From Lepidodermella squamata (Eukaryota > Gastrotricha): a stretch of DNA of 64,000 nt. Where the stretch lies: positions 2,852,001 through 2,916,000 of the forward strand of contig JBLDXI010000015.1 of assembly GCA_047495785.1 (NCBI GenBank). The letters are read 5' to 3'. The translations under genes were made by a program, and so were the position numbers. Each line of letters begins with the position of its first letter. Position 1 is the first letter of the stretch. Positions 22,458 to 34,400 of the stretch are shown here, piece by piece. Below the pieces are notes generated by a model. The model had not been told where the DNA came from and searched no databases. It worked only from the letters and a program-made list of their open reading frames with translations.

Positions 22458-24078
22458 TTATCTTGGTTCCAATTTCACAATAACGCCCTCAGATGGTCCG
22501 TAAACCAGGCCAGATTTGACAGGCAACCCGTTAGGGTAACCCCCATCTCTTTCGACAATTCGAAACCGGCGAACAACATTCATTAGGGCCAATTTCATTT
22601 CCAGAAGGGCCAACCGCATTCCGACGCAAATTCTTGGCCCGTAGCCAAAAGGCAGATAGGCAGCCTCAGGCCTCGGATGTTGCTCAAGGTATTCTGGGCT
22701 AAACCTTTCCGGGTAGAATTCGTACGGATCAACCGGGCCCCATAATTCAGGGTTGTAGTGAATCGAATGCATGTCGATCTTCACGAACCCTGTATTGCGA
22801 GGTATCGTAACACCGCAAACCTGGCAATCATCGACAACCATGCGGGTTAAATTATTTACAGCAATAGGGTACATTCGTAGAGATTCACTGCAAACCCAGT
22901 CCAGGTAGGGCAGATTCATAAATTCGTCGTAACCAGCATTTTGACGCGGAATTTTCTCGATAATTTCTTGATATAATTTTTCCTGAATTTTCGGATTCGT
23001 AGCCAGAAGGTAGGAAACGTGTCCTAAAGCTGTCGCAGTGGTTTCAGTCCCAGCAGCGAAGAAAACCAAGCTTTGCGCCGTAACTTCAGTTGCGGTTAAA
23101 GGTTCCGGATTGATGTTTGAAGGGTTCAAAGTTGAAGCATCGATCAAAGATTGCAAAACATCTTGGCGGTAATGTTCCGGATTTTTCAGACGCTGCTGAA
23201 CAACATCTTCGCAAATTTTAAGGAGATCGGGCAGGTTACTTCGGAACAGTTTTCCACCACTGACCACATCGATGAACGATTTTAGTAAACGAATCGCGAT
23301 CTTATCAATGTCGTAGAAAATAGTGAGAAATTTCTCCATTCTCGTAGGATCCTGCCCCTGGTCGAGGATGAACCGAACATGCTCCAGAACTTTGTTGTCC
23401 TTGCCACCGTTTGTTAAACTACTGAGTTCAATCCCAAACGCTACCTCGGAAATTACATCCTAAATTAAATATATAATTATTTAATTTTTAGAATTTAGGA
23501 ATTTTTTTCACCATCGTCATTAATTGATAAATGTCGTGAATATTGAATTCTTCGCCTGATTTTGCCTTTTTATCAAGAATAGCCAGCAAAGTTTCGACTG
23601 ATCGATTCATCAACGGTAGATAGGCCTTGAGCTTTCCGGTAGAAAACATCGAATTAACGTTAGTCCTCAGGCGCTTCCAATGCTTTCCGTGGGCAAAAAA
23701 TACGTTCAGATTGAAAACAGCGCTGTCCATGTCCGTTTCTGGGTCAGGTTGAAGCGGTGACAGAAAATGACCCTGGAAACTTGAGTATTGTTTAACGCAG
23801 ACTTGTTCGACAGCCTCTGGACTGCTGAATATGAGGACTGGAGTTCCACCTTCGTAATAACCATAGACCGGGCCATATTTTCGAGACCAATCTCGAATTA
23901 CTAGATGCCGCTGCTTACTCGACCAAATTTGTTTCAAGCTGCCGTAGAGCCAATGCGGTTCAGGACCGGGAATACCCAGATTGCTAAGTTGCCGATGGGC
24001 AATGAACTTTCGATAGGCATAAAAAGCGATAAAGCCTGATGCAAACGATAGCGATAAAAAGCTAAGGATTTCAATCAT
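22458..24078 (-). CDS. Cytochrome P450, CYP3-clan-like (522 aa)
   Basis: Two exons, complement(join(22458..23459,23512..24078)), 52-bp intron, phase 0. The N-terminus has a membrane anchor (ILSFLSLSFASGFIAFYAY) followed by the hinge LGIPGPEPHWLYGSL. All P450 landmarks are present: I-helix FFAAGTETTATAL, K-helix ESLR, the PERF motif (FYPERFSP), and the heme loop PFGYGPRICVG with the thiolate cysteine near residue 468. Length and order are normal for a microsomal P450, so it should be a membrane-bound ER monooxygenase using NADPH-P450 reductase. The heme-loop region and AGTETT resemble CYP3/CYP13-type enzymes; the substrate cannot be deduced. It is the only xenobiotic- or lipid-metabolism gene in its vicinity. 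Confidence 0.93.
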
Positions 24079-24605
24079 TTTTCAGGAAAATATTGTATGA
24101 ACTAAGATTTCGCATAAACTGCGACTTGAAATATAGCTATGGTTTGCTCTTGTCCGAAAAGACAGACTACAAATTTTCTTCGTGCGCGCCTGGGAATGCG
24201 CAAAAAATAGGTTTTTACGATTTGATCAACCTAAGTGGACATTTTTTGCTCGCATTGTGCCGCTGTGACCTCTCAGCTTGGAAATGATCATTTTTTGCCA
24301 CAACTACAACGAACATTACCTCAAGAACTTTCATATAACAAGCGCACTCAAAGTTACTGGTGCCTGGTGTAGGAGGCAAAATATCGCGAATAAAATCCCC
24401 ATATAAAATGAAGCTGGCGTGAGACACCGTTAGACAAATGAAGTGACCTAAATTTTTCCATTTTTATGGTTCCACGCGTGATGTAGTTTGTATGACGCGA
24501 ATTAAAGGAGACCATACGCCACGAGGAGGCAACTTCACCGTCTGACAGCTCGAACAACCTCCTGTTCAGAAATTAATAATTTTCGATACTGCCAAGATTG
24601 GGACT

Positions 24606-25625
24606 CATCGCGATCATGAGACGTACTAAAGGACGCCGCGGCTTCGAAGCTCCCACTAAATGACCCCCGGTTGCAATCCGCCGTGAATAATTATTCCGTG
24701 AATACGATTTAATTTGTTGTCGGTAATTTCGAAATAATACAATTTTTTTCATTTTTTAAATGTCAATAATTAAAAAATGCTGAGATTTGATTTACAGCAA
24801 CCATAGAGCTAGTTTTAAGATAGAGGTCCTAATCCTGACTAAGGCTGTAAACGCCATGGGCACCAGATGTTTGATGAATCAGCATCGAGTGGTTGGAAAA
24901 GTAAACAAATCAGGTGATTTTTCGATTCCTGATATCTCATTCACCTGATATCTCATTGAGGAAAGGTTTGGTGGTACCTGATAGCGCTTGAAATGGTGAA
25001 CACCACTATTATTTTCATAGCAATCTAAAGCAGTGAATTTTGTGGAAAACCATTCATTAAAAAATTCCAGAAAATCGGAAATTATTCGTCCAAGCTCGCT
25101 CTAAGCATCGAAATGTAGACCTTGATAAGAATTACCTCGTTCATTGAAAATACGACGTTTCAATTTCGCTGCCTTATTGGCAGTTGTCATGTTTTATTAA
25201 TTGATCAATTTCATTTTTATGCGATTTTCCCCATTTCAAAAATCATTAAAATTTCGGAAAAATAATCAACGTGTTCGTCGTTTCAAGGGCTATCTCGAAC
25301 CGCCGGAAATGATTGATTGTGATGAATCGTTCAAAAATAATGAGCGATCGAAAATCGCCTGATTTGTTTACCTTTCAAACCACTCGATGCTGATTCATCA
25401 AACATCTGGTGCCCATGGCGTTTACAGCCTTAGTCAGGAGTAGGACCTCTATCTTAAAACTAGCTCTATGACAGCAACAGATCGGCGAGATGCTGTGTAA
25501 AGATCTCGTGTTGATTGGTGTTGATGCTGTCTTGATCTTATAAGCAAAAAAGGCTTGAGATGATTCATTGGTCGCGTTGGACTTCATAATACGTCTCGTT
25601 CATAATACGTCTCATGATCGCGATT
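24606..25625. mobile_element. Foldback (long-inverted-repeat) element, about 1 kb
   Basis: The outer ends CGCGATCATGAGACGTAC (about 24609) and TACGTCTCATGATCGCGAT (about 25604-25622) are inverted copies. A second, longer pair of arms runs through 24800-24925 and 25360-25485 (for example TAAACGCCATGGGCACCAGA against its reverse complement). The interior has no coding capacity. Lies between the P450 promoter and copy C. Confidence 0.7.
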
Positions 25626-26034
25626 CCTCGCTGTAATTTCCGCGCGTCAATTCCAAGTTCCAGGGTTGGCGCACTTTGCTGTTTTTATTTCACAAGTGTC
25701 ACATAATAAAAAAAACAAGCAATTTCCAATAGGTATGCCGCTGTTTTACACTAATTTTGTGAAAAAATTTTTATTCTTTGAATTCTTGCGATGGATGATA
25801 TACATTGCGATGGAAGTATTTCTTCAAGTACTTGGTTATTTTCTCAAATTCAAGTTGTAGCCTCGTTTTCGTTTAACTCGCTAGCTAACGTGAAAATTAA
25901 CTAGACTGTAAATGATTACTGATCGATTACTGATTAACAGCAGCTCAACGATAAGTTGCGGCCACTTTGTTGACACGCCTCGCAACTTTTGGCCCGCGCC
26001 CCGCACCGCGCTGTCACGCAATAGTCGAGTGCGT
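25626..26034. other. Intergenic, nothing recognised
   Basis: Spacer between the foldback element and the upstream region of copy C; GC content rises from about 25980 onward. Confidence 0.4.
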
Positions 26035-26043
26035 CCAGGTGCG
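26035..26043 (+). promoter_or_regulatory. CCAGGTGCG motif upstream of family copy C
   Basis: CCAGGTGCG 137 bp before the ATG at 26180, followed by a second partial copy (TAGGTGCGCG). Shared with copies A and B. Confidence 0.45.
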
Positions 26044-26179
26044 ACTAGGTGCGCGGGTGCCAGCAACTCCTCACACCGCGCGGCCCGGTTCAAACGATTC
26101 AGAGACCCCATGTTCCGCTGTTTCATTACCGCGCTGTAGTCTTAGCTGACTGTTTTCACTCAGTTCTATTACAAATTTC

Positions 26180-27563
26180 ATGGCGACCTGGCGCTCAGAG
26201 GCGTGTAAGCGCCGCTTGACTGACTGGCTGGACGGCGTTGAAGGTTCACAGGCTAAAAAGCGAGCTGTTGATCGCGGTTACCTCTCCGATGACAGCGATG
26301 AATTGAATTTCAGCTCATCTTCATCGTCGCATTCGGGGTTTAGTCCTCAACCGACGTGGTCGCCAACCATCTCTCGCCAATCTAGCAACTTCGACAGGCT
26401 CGACGTACGCGAAGTCGTGTTCCCGCCGAAAAATAAAACGGTGAGTTAATATTAAATTTATCTACTAATAGGTATTAATATTTATCTCCACCTTAATTTA
26501 ATTAATATTTTATTTTTCAATTATTTGTAAATTTCCCTGTTTTTAATCTCTTTAATTCGCATGATTCATTACCACTGATTTCCCATTTTTCATTCAGATT
26601 CAGAAATATCGACCTGATTCTTCCGAGGCAGTGAACAGTCCTGTTGAAACTGAGCAGCCGTTGCCGCACGATAACATTGTTTACAAGGCTCCAGATCTCA
26701 GCCGCAATATCTCCAATTTCATTTCGACGTGTGCGCTCAGTTGTCGATTACTGGAGTCGCTCGCTCAGAAATACGATGACCCAGTTTCGTTCTGGGAAGC
26801 AGCAATTTTCCTGGCCTATCCGAAGGTCAAGCCCGGCATCGTCGACCAGTTCGTTCTCATTATTTTTTCTGCGACAAAATTCAATTTTTCGAAAAACAAA
26901 TTTCCGCCGAATTTTTTCTGAAATTAAGGCTTGTATTTCTCTCTTCTATTTTTAGCTACTTTTCATACCTTTCAGAAGCGACATCATTCGACGCGTTCTC
27001 GACGACAATGATGAAATCCATTTCCTGCGAGATCTGACGCGTCACGTGATGGCCCGCTTTGGCTGGCGGGTCGAACAGTTCGTTCGTCAGCAGCTCAAAC
27101 AACAGCTCACACACCGCTTGAACCGGCTTGCGTTTCGGAAACCGGAGCGAAAAATCACCGACGCTCAGCTCGAACGTTTCCAAATCGATGATCATCACAA
27201 CATTGTTATTCATGATGTCGTCAGTCTCGACTCGCGACGCGTCGACTCAATTGAATACCAGGCGTCGATTTTCATGAAGGATGCCGTTGGATTTAGCGAG
27301 CGCCTCCTCTCAGCTCTGACTGGCAACAGGTGATTTTGATAATCATCAGTAATTGAATCATTTTACTGATTTTTTTTTAACTTTTTAGTCCGGCTGATTC
27401 ACTGGCGTTCGTGCGGACGAAGCACGCCTTTCCGATTTTCGTCGAAGAAGTCATGCGCCGTATTCAAAGCGGCGTTTACGAACTTGTTCTATCACGCGTT
27501 CGCACGCTTGTCCGCACGCGACTTCGAAAGTCATCGAGCGTGAAAAAATCTACAAAAAATTGA
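26180..27563 (+). CDS. Unrecognised 3-copy family, copy C (346 aa)
   Basis: Four exons, join(26180..26440,26598..26848,26976..27329,27389..27563), total 1041 nt; phases match copy B exactly (0,2,2). The N-terminus has KKRAVDRG and a run of serines; exon 1 ends with REVVFPPKNKT, equivalent to REIVFPPKN in copy B. The core contains YDDPVSFWEAAIFLAYPK, LTRHVMARFGWRVEQFVRQQ, DAQLERFQIDD and SLAFVRTKHAFPIFVEEVM, and the C-terminus is basic (RTRLRKSSSVKKSTKN). The exon 2 donor at 26849 (CCA|GTTCGT) is the least certain junction, chosen because it preserves phase. Family unknown; probable nuclear protein by composition. Separated from copy B by the convergent P450 gene and a foldback element. Confidence 0.78.
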
Positions 27564-28420
27564 CAGCTTTTGCTATTTGTTGCATTCTCATTCAGTATTT
27601 AATCTTTTGTCAGAAGTTTGATTCGGAGTGGCCCGCAGTGCTACTGATTTCACTCAATAAATGTTACGTTGTTGCTTTATTTGTCTGGAATATTGTTATT
27701 TCTTAAGGTGGAATTTTATTGATGGCTTTGTAATAATCCTCACTGCTCGCAAGTTGAGACTTTTCAGCTGTTCCGTGGTTATTACTTCAAAGATATCATC
27801 AAACTTTGCCGCCGACATGTTGCATCTGACGCGCGCTCTCGATCAAATCGCGACTGGGCGCTAAAACGTCGAGGGTTTTAGTGAAACGCAAGCAAGATGT
27901 GGGTTGCATGAAAACGATTAGGCGAGATTGCAATCGCGCACGCCGCGCTTTGACCCTAGTAATAATGCTGCTTTATTAGACAGAAACCGTTTTTGGCACA
28001 CATTCGCTTTTATTACGCTAGCCAAACGGATGTAGGTCATTCAAACATAACAAGCAACTCTATTTGTTTACGATTTCTTACGCTTTTTTGTCTGCGTGTT
28101 TTCGATACACAGAAGAATTTTGACTGCAACGAGATCTGTTGCGTGCTTCGTTCAAAGGTCAAACGAGTACAAAATTATTCCGCAATTTGAATTCCATTAT
28201 TGCCGATGCATCGCATGTTTACTCGATTATGGAGTACTCTGTCTGTAGTTTTATGCTAATCGCCCTTGTATTCAGCTTTCATCTGCTAGCGAAACTTCAC
28301 TACAGGTGCATGCTGATTATTCGAAATTGTTGGTGCTTGAAATTATTATTTTGTGTATCAATTGAAATTTAGGCTTTTAATTGAATGAATAGCTTTATTT
28401 CTGTCGATCTCTACTCGTAA
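27564..28420. other. Intergenic between copy C and the lipid-transfer gene
   Basis: An AATAAA near 27656 may serve copy C. The rest should contain the promoter of the lipid-transfer gene; I see no TATA box that can be fixed and no other gene. Confidence 0.45.
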
Positions 28421-31400
28421 ATGGTTTATTTGCTCTTGATAGTTTTAGGAGCCATTTCTGTGGCGAGCAATATTTCAGCAAGTAATTTTTTTCATAAAAT
28501 AATGAGAAATTGTTAGAAAATCACTTTTTTTATTCCAGAACCCATCGATTTACCGTCCAGCCAATGCGGCTCGACTTGCCACCAACGTAAGCATCGTCAT
28601 TATTCAACATTTACCAGCTAATTTTTTTTATAAATTCAGCCGGTAATCCGAAATTTGGCTACGAAGTTGGAAAATCGTACGCTTACCATGTAAAATCGTC
28701 GGTGAATACATCGACCCAAAACCCGGCGTCGAAAATCTCCGGCTTATCCATCATCGCCGGTGCCGAAATTTTCGTCCTATCAACCTGCCAGTTGCAGCTG
28801 CAACTCAGAGCTATTAAAATCGCCGATGACACTGGTTCGGCGGTTCAAGACGATCGTTTTGTCGAGGCCCTCCAGCTGCCGCTCCGCTTCGAATGGCAAG
28901 ACGGCCGGGTAGGCGATATCTGCCCGTCGAGTTCAGCCGACTCGCAGTGGTCGCTGAATTTTAAACGCAGCGTGTTATCGGCGTTGCAGAATTCGATGGA
29001 TACGCTGGACAATCCAGAGCCGATTCGAGAGCTCGACGCTGCCGGCGACTGCTGGGCTAACTACGAGGCGGTGCCGGTTGACCCGAGTCCTGGGTCTAAA
29101 CAGATCAAGTGGACTAAGGACTTGAATCAATGCGCTGATCGTCATGGTGGTCTTACTGCTCTGTTCGGGGTAAATTTTTAGACAAATTTTATGGGCATTT
29201 TACTGTTAAATTCACTGTAAACTTTCCCAAATTTAAATTTTTATGAGCTCTTGACTAAAAATTGAGGAAAAATATCGATGACTTTTTGGTTCTGCATCCG
29301 CTTGACACCTGCAACATAAGAACCCTCAGGTTGGGAATAGGCGAATAAGGCGTGTATGGAAGTCTATTTTTTTCATCTTATTGAAAAAGATGAATAGGCT
29401 CAGAAAATTAGAATCGAACCGGTAAAATTGGTGCGTTTTTTTAGACCTTTGTAATAACCCTGGAAATCGAGTCGACGCGGCCCTTTTCGTAAAAATAGCT
29501 TACTTTTGATCGAAATTCCTGGAAAGAATTCACCGAACGCGCATTTTTGCCTCGAATCACTGGATAAATCGGAATTCCGATTTTCCATAATTCCGTAGGA
29601 ATTCAGGACCAGGTAGCTTAAATCAAGTGCTATATAGAGGATCCCGCCCTAATTTCGGCCACTTCCTAAATTCGGCCGCTGCGTCCTAACTTCGGCCACC
29701 GGCCGAAATTTGGACACGAAGAAGTGCTGTGCAGAAAATTCGAAATTCAACAGCAGTTTTATTTGCACGCAATTCAAGAACTTTGGATTGTTGGGCCCAT
29801 CTGTTTCATGATTTTTCAAACACGTGATCGCAGAAAAATAATTCTAAATGCGAGCGAGCGGGCTTATGTCGCTTCTCGGGTGCTCTGTTACCGCTACTTT
29901 GCAGGTATAATTTACCTGAAACTGGCTCTTTAAAATTTACTGCTTTCACCTCAATAATTACCAGCTAAACGCCAGCTTCATTTTGGTATAAATATTCTAT
30001 CTAAAACCGCCCAGGTGAAGAGATCCAGAGGGCCAATTTTAGAATTTTTGAGGTTTCGATTCCAAAAATTAGCAGTCAATAGGGGAATTGAATTCGGGAA
30101 AACAAAATCGATACCCTCATTCTACAGGAGGCAAGGGATTTTTTAGATATTTTCAAAGAATTTAAGAAAGTCAACCGCAGTTAGGCTATTAGGTAGAAAG
30201 CAAGTTGTACCTGTCAAAACAAGTTTGAGTTTCAGGCATCACGTCGTCAAGGAAAAGCTCACAGGTGAAGCAACAAATGCGGTTTTTATAGTCAGCTTTT
30301 TGAGACAAATCTAACGATACCAAACTTATGGTATTAGTGAACCTGGATGAGGTGGCAGAAATTAGGGCACCTCGCTTCCTAATTCCGGCCGGGTGTCTGG
30401 GTGACTAAAAAATTAGCCACAAATCAAGGTAAAATCGTCCGGACTTGCGGAAAGCGGCATTCGATAGCCTAATAACGCCTCTTTAATTCTGCTTATGCCG
30501 AATATTTTCTGAAAATTTACCTGGCTGGCAAAGTAGGAAAAACCTGAAAAGCGGCCGAAATTAGGGCGAGGTCCTCTATTTGGAGCGAGCTTTAACGAAA
30601 CCTGATTTTTTTGAGATTTCATTCAATTGAGACGTGCCATGTGTAAAGGGACCTTATAGTTTCTGTTGCGTCACACAATTGTGGTGACTACGCACTAATA
30701 TATGTACTAGCATAATCGAACTTGATCGAATTCTTACTAGCTTAAATAAGAGCCTTTTCATACGTTAGGTCTCAATTATCTAACGTATCGAATTCAGATC
30801 CAGCTCCAAACTTTTCGCAGCCACAACATGTGCACGTGGCACACGTGCTGCCAACAAAGTTTCTGAATTGAATTCACTATGTAGCAATGCTAAATTTTCA
30901 TGCTCCGAAAACCAACAGTATTTCCACGATTTTCGGAAATATTTATAGAAAATTAGCGGTGAATTAAGTAAAGTTTTGACCATTTTTATTACATGAAATT
31001 TTCTTCAATTATTTTTTTTGTTTTCTTAGGTGAAATACAGCAACCCTATGTCAGACATCAACACCCTACCATTGACGGACGGGAAGCAAGTCTGCACCCA
31101 AACCATTCAAGGGGCCGTCATCGATCAAGTGGAATGTTCCGAAACACTCGAATTCCTGCCAACTCGTCTTCAAGAAGACGCAGTCGTCGTTGTTTCAAAA
31201 GCATCAATGCGCCTTAAATTGATCGAAAGCAAAGAATTCGCCGGCTCATTGAAGCCTGCTGAAATCGCAGCTGTAACCGATCTGAAATTCGACCACTCGT
31301 ACGTCGCGGCCGATATCGACGGCGACGCGAGTGAGGCTCGTAAAATGCTGCAAGAAATGTGCGAAAAAGACGGCGTTGAAAGCGATTCTGGGCGCGAGTT

Positions 31401-34400
31401 GTCGAATCTAGTCGATTCGCTGCGTTCACTCAGCCGTGACGAGCTGTCGCGCGTGTTCGACGAGGCCGCGAAATGCAAGGCCACGAATCGAATTTTGCAA
31501 TCAGTCATCCCTGACATTGCAACCGCCGAATCTGGGCTGTTTATTGTCGAAAGGATCGCGGCGAATGACCCGATGGTCGGGTCGTCGACTGTTCGAGAAG
31601 ACTGGCTCGCCTCGCTGCGAGTCGTTCGAACGCCATCGGCTGAAATGCTGGAACCAGCTGCGGCTCTGGTGACTCGCAGTGACGAGTATCAAGTGGCTGG
31701 TCGGGCGTATTTGGGCGTCGGTTCGGCGATTCATAATTTCTGCTTTCAACACGGCGATTGCGCGACGAGGCCTGAAGTTAAGGCAGCGATCGCACATTTC
31801 GCGGCTCAACTCGATCTGTGTAAACCGGGCTCGATGAATAGTGGGTATGTTAATTTTATTTTTTAATACCTGGTATCATTTTTAAAATGACCTTACCTTT
31901 TATGGGGTACTTATTTCACTCAAAAAAACTGATCACGCCGATTTTTTTCGATAATATTTTTTGTTGATTAAGAGGTGGGTTTTGAATTCGATAAGTGGCG
32001 ATTGATTCTTGTTCAATTTAATACGAATTTAATAATTTGGCGCTTTTTTACGACTGTGCAATAAAAATCTGTCAAATTGCATTTTTAAGGAGGAATTTTT
32101 AAAAACGCGTTTCCATTCCGAAACGCCGTGTTTTATTTTTCATTAATTTTTAAGTTCAAAAGGATTTCTCTTGGGCAGTTGGATTGATACCTGGATTAAT
32201 TACCTGGGGATGTAGCTCAGTGGCAGAGCGCTTGCTTTGCATGTAAGATGTCCCGGGTTCAAACCCCGGCATCTCCAATTTTTTGCGATAATTTTGTTGT
32301 CATCTAGCCGCAATAATGTGAGCAAGTACATCGAGTTCATACTACACGTTACCTTAATAATTGTCATTACCTGCTATTTGTAATTTTAATCTTTTAGTAC
32401 GATCTTGGACGTGTAAGGGTATTTTAAATGCGCAGTCCTTTGTTATCAAACATTTACAATTAAGCATCTATGCCCAGGCTCAGTAGCTTAGTGGTAGAGC
32501 ATCTGTCTTGTAAACAGAAGGTCGCGGGTTCGATCCCCGTCTGGGCCTCTTTTTCTCTTTAGACTACCCTAATATCGAATTCGATTTTTTTCTTATTATT
32601 TCTGCACGATTGATTGCTTGCTTTTAGATGGCTTTTGGCTCTAGGGCTAATCAACGCGTTTTTAGCTCTGTCATTTATTATTTGAGATGAGAACTCTAGC
32701 CAGCTTATCTCGCCGTGTTTACTCAGCTGACTTGCAACATGTTTCATCATGTATCAAATCTACGACTTGTCACAAAGTATTTACTGAATCAAGTTTTTGA
32801 CTCGGCCTGTTGGTCTAGTGGTATGATTCTCGCTTAGGGTGCGAGAGGTCCCGGGTTCAATTCCCGGACAGGCCCCGATATTTTTTAATTTCTATTTTTT
32901 TAATTTTATTTTTATTGTCGGCAATATTAAGGTTGATGGACGCCGGGATACAGCTAAAAATTGAGAAAAATATTAATAGATAGATTTCTTTTGATCGTAT
33001 TTATTTTTAGAGTAATAATAATTCTACAACAAATAAAATATTATTTAAAACGGAGATGTGATTATTTTTATAGGGACATTGAAGGGCACGAACCGCTAGG
33101 CTAATTCCAGTAGCAATCGAACGTATTACGCAGAGTGTATAACACATTGATAGTAATATGCTCATCGTAAATGAATACGTTCATTTTTTTACGGTGTTGT
33201 AAATTCTACAATACGCCCACTCCCCGGTACTTATCGAGTATTTTGCCTCCCAAATACCGCCCTCCCTGATGGTCTAGTGGTTAGGATTCCGCGCTTTCAC
33301 CGCGGCGGCCCGGGTTCGATTCCCGGTCAGGGAACAATTTTTACTAGTATTTTTTATTTTATTTTTTATTTTATCTTATCAATCTAATTCCTCTGCGCCA
33401 AAAAATACCGATCCTAGTCAAGCCAGGTTCCGTAGTGTAGTGGTCATCACGTCTCCTTCACACGGAGAAGGTCGCGGGTTCGAACCCCGCCGGAACCTAC
33501 GCTAGAAATGTTTTTTTTTCGAGGAAAAACCGAGGAACAGCTGATGAAATTAAGCGTTATATTAACCCTGATTTTCAGATGGGGATGTAGCTCAGTGGTA
33601 GAGCGCTTGCTTTGCATGTAAGATGTCCCGGGTTCAAACCCCGGCATCTCCAAATTTTTTTTAGTTTTCAAAGTCCGCCATCTGAAGAGATAGAGGGCAC
33701 ACTTTGACTTACTATTATTTTGGCTTTTTTAATGTTTTTGTTTGCTTTTGTTCGGTCGTATACCGACCTACTTCCAACAATAACAAGAACTTTGGTATGC
33801 AACGAGAACGGAATACAAACCCATGGAAAAATTGAACCATGGTGTCCCGGAAATGGAGGATTTCCAATTATTATCCACGAGGCCATTGTGTCAAAGGCTT
33901 TTCGAATTTTAGCAGAGGCAATCGCGGAATTGATGAAGATGAATTCCACCAGCGCCTCCTTGGCTCAGTTGGCTAGAGCGCCAGTCTCATAATCTGGAGG
34001 TCGTGAGTTCGATCCTTACAGGGGGCAGCTTACGTTTTAGCCGCCTAGCGTCTCAGAAAATAGTTCGTTCCTTCTGATTCGTTCTAATTCTTAATTTTAC
34101 AAATATAAGATACAGTCACGAGTCACAAGAAAATTTTCCTGACCGGCTAGGTCTGTCCCTTTATTGTAGGGCCATCAAGGTGCTTTAAGTCAAGTTTACA
34201 TAATAGAAGCGTGAGCACTCTTTTTTCTCTTTTGGTGATTCGCCTGGTGGAAAATTAGCGGGAGTATGTTAGCGCGCATGTTTCGTCATGTTTTGTTTGC
34301 AAATTTAGACGCCCGCGCCTCAAATTTTTGTGCTAATCGTTGAGTAACCCAGTCGGTAATGCATCCGCGCAACTATGCCGTTGAGAGCGGGGCTTATGCG

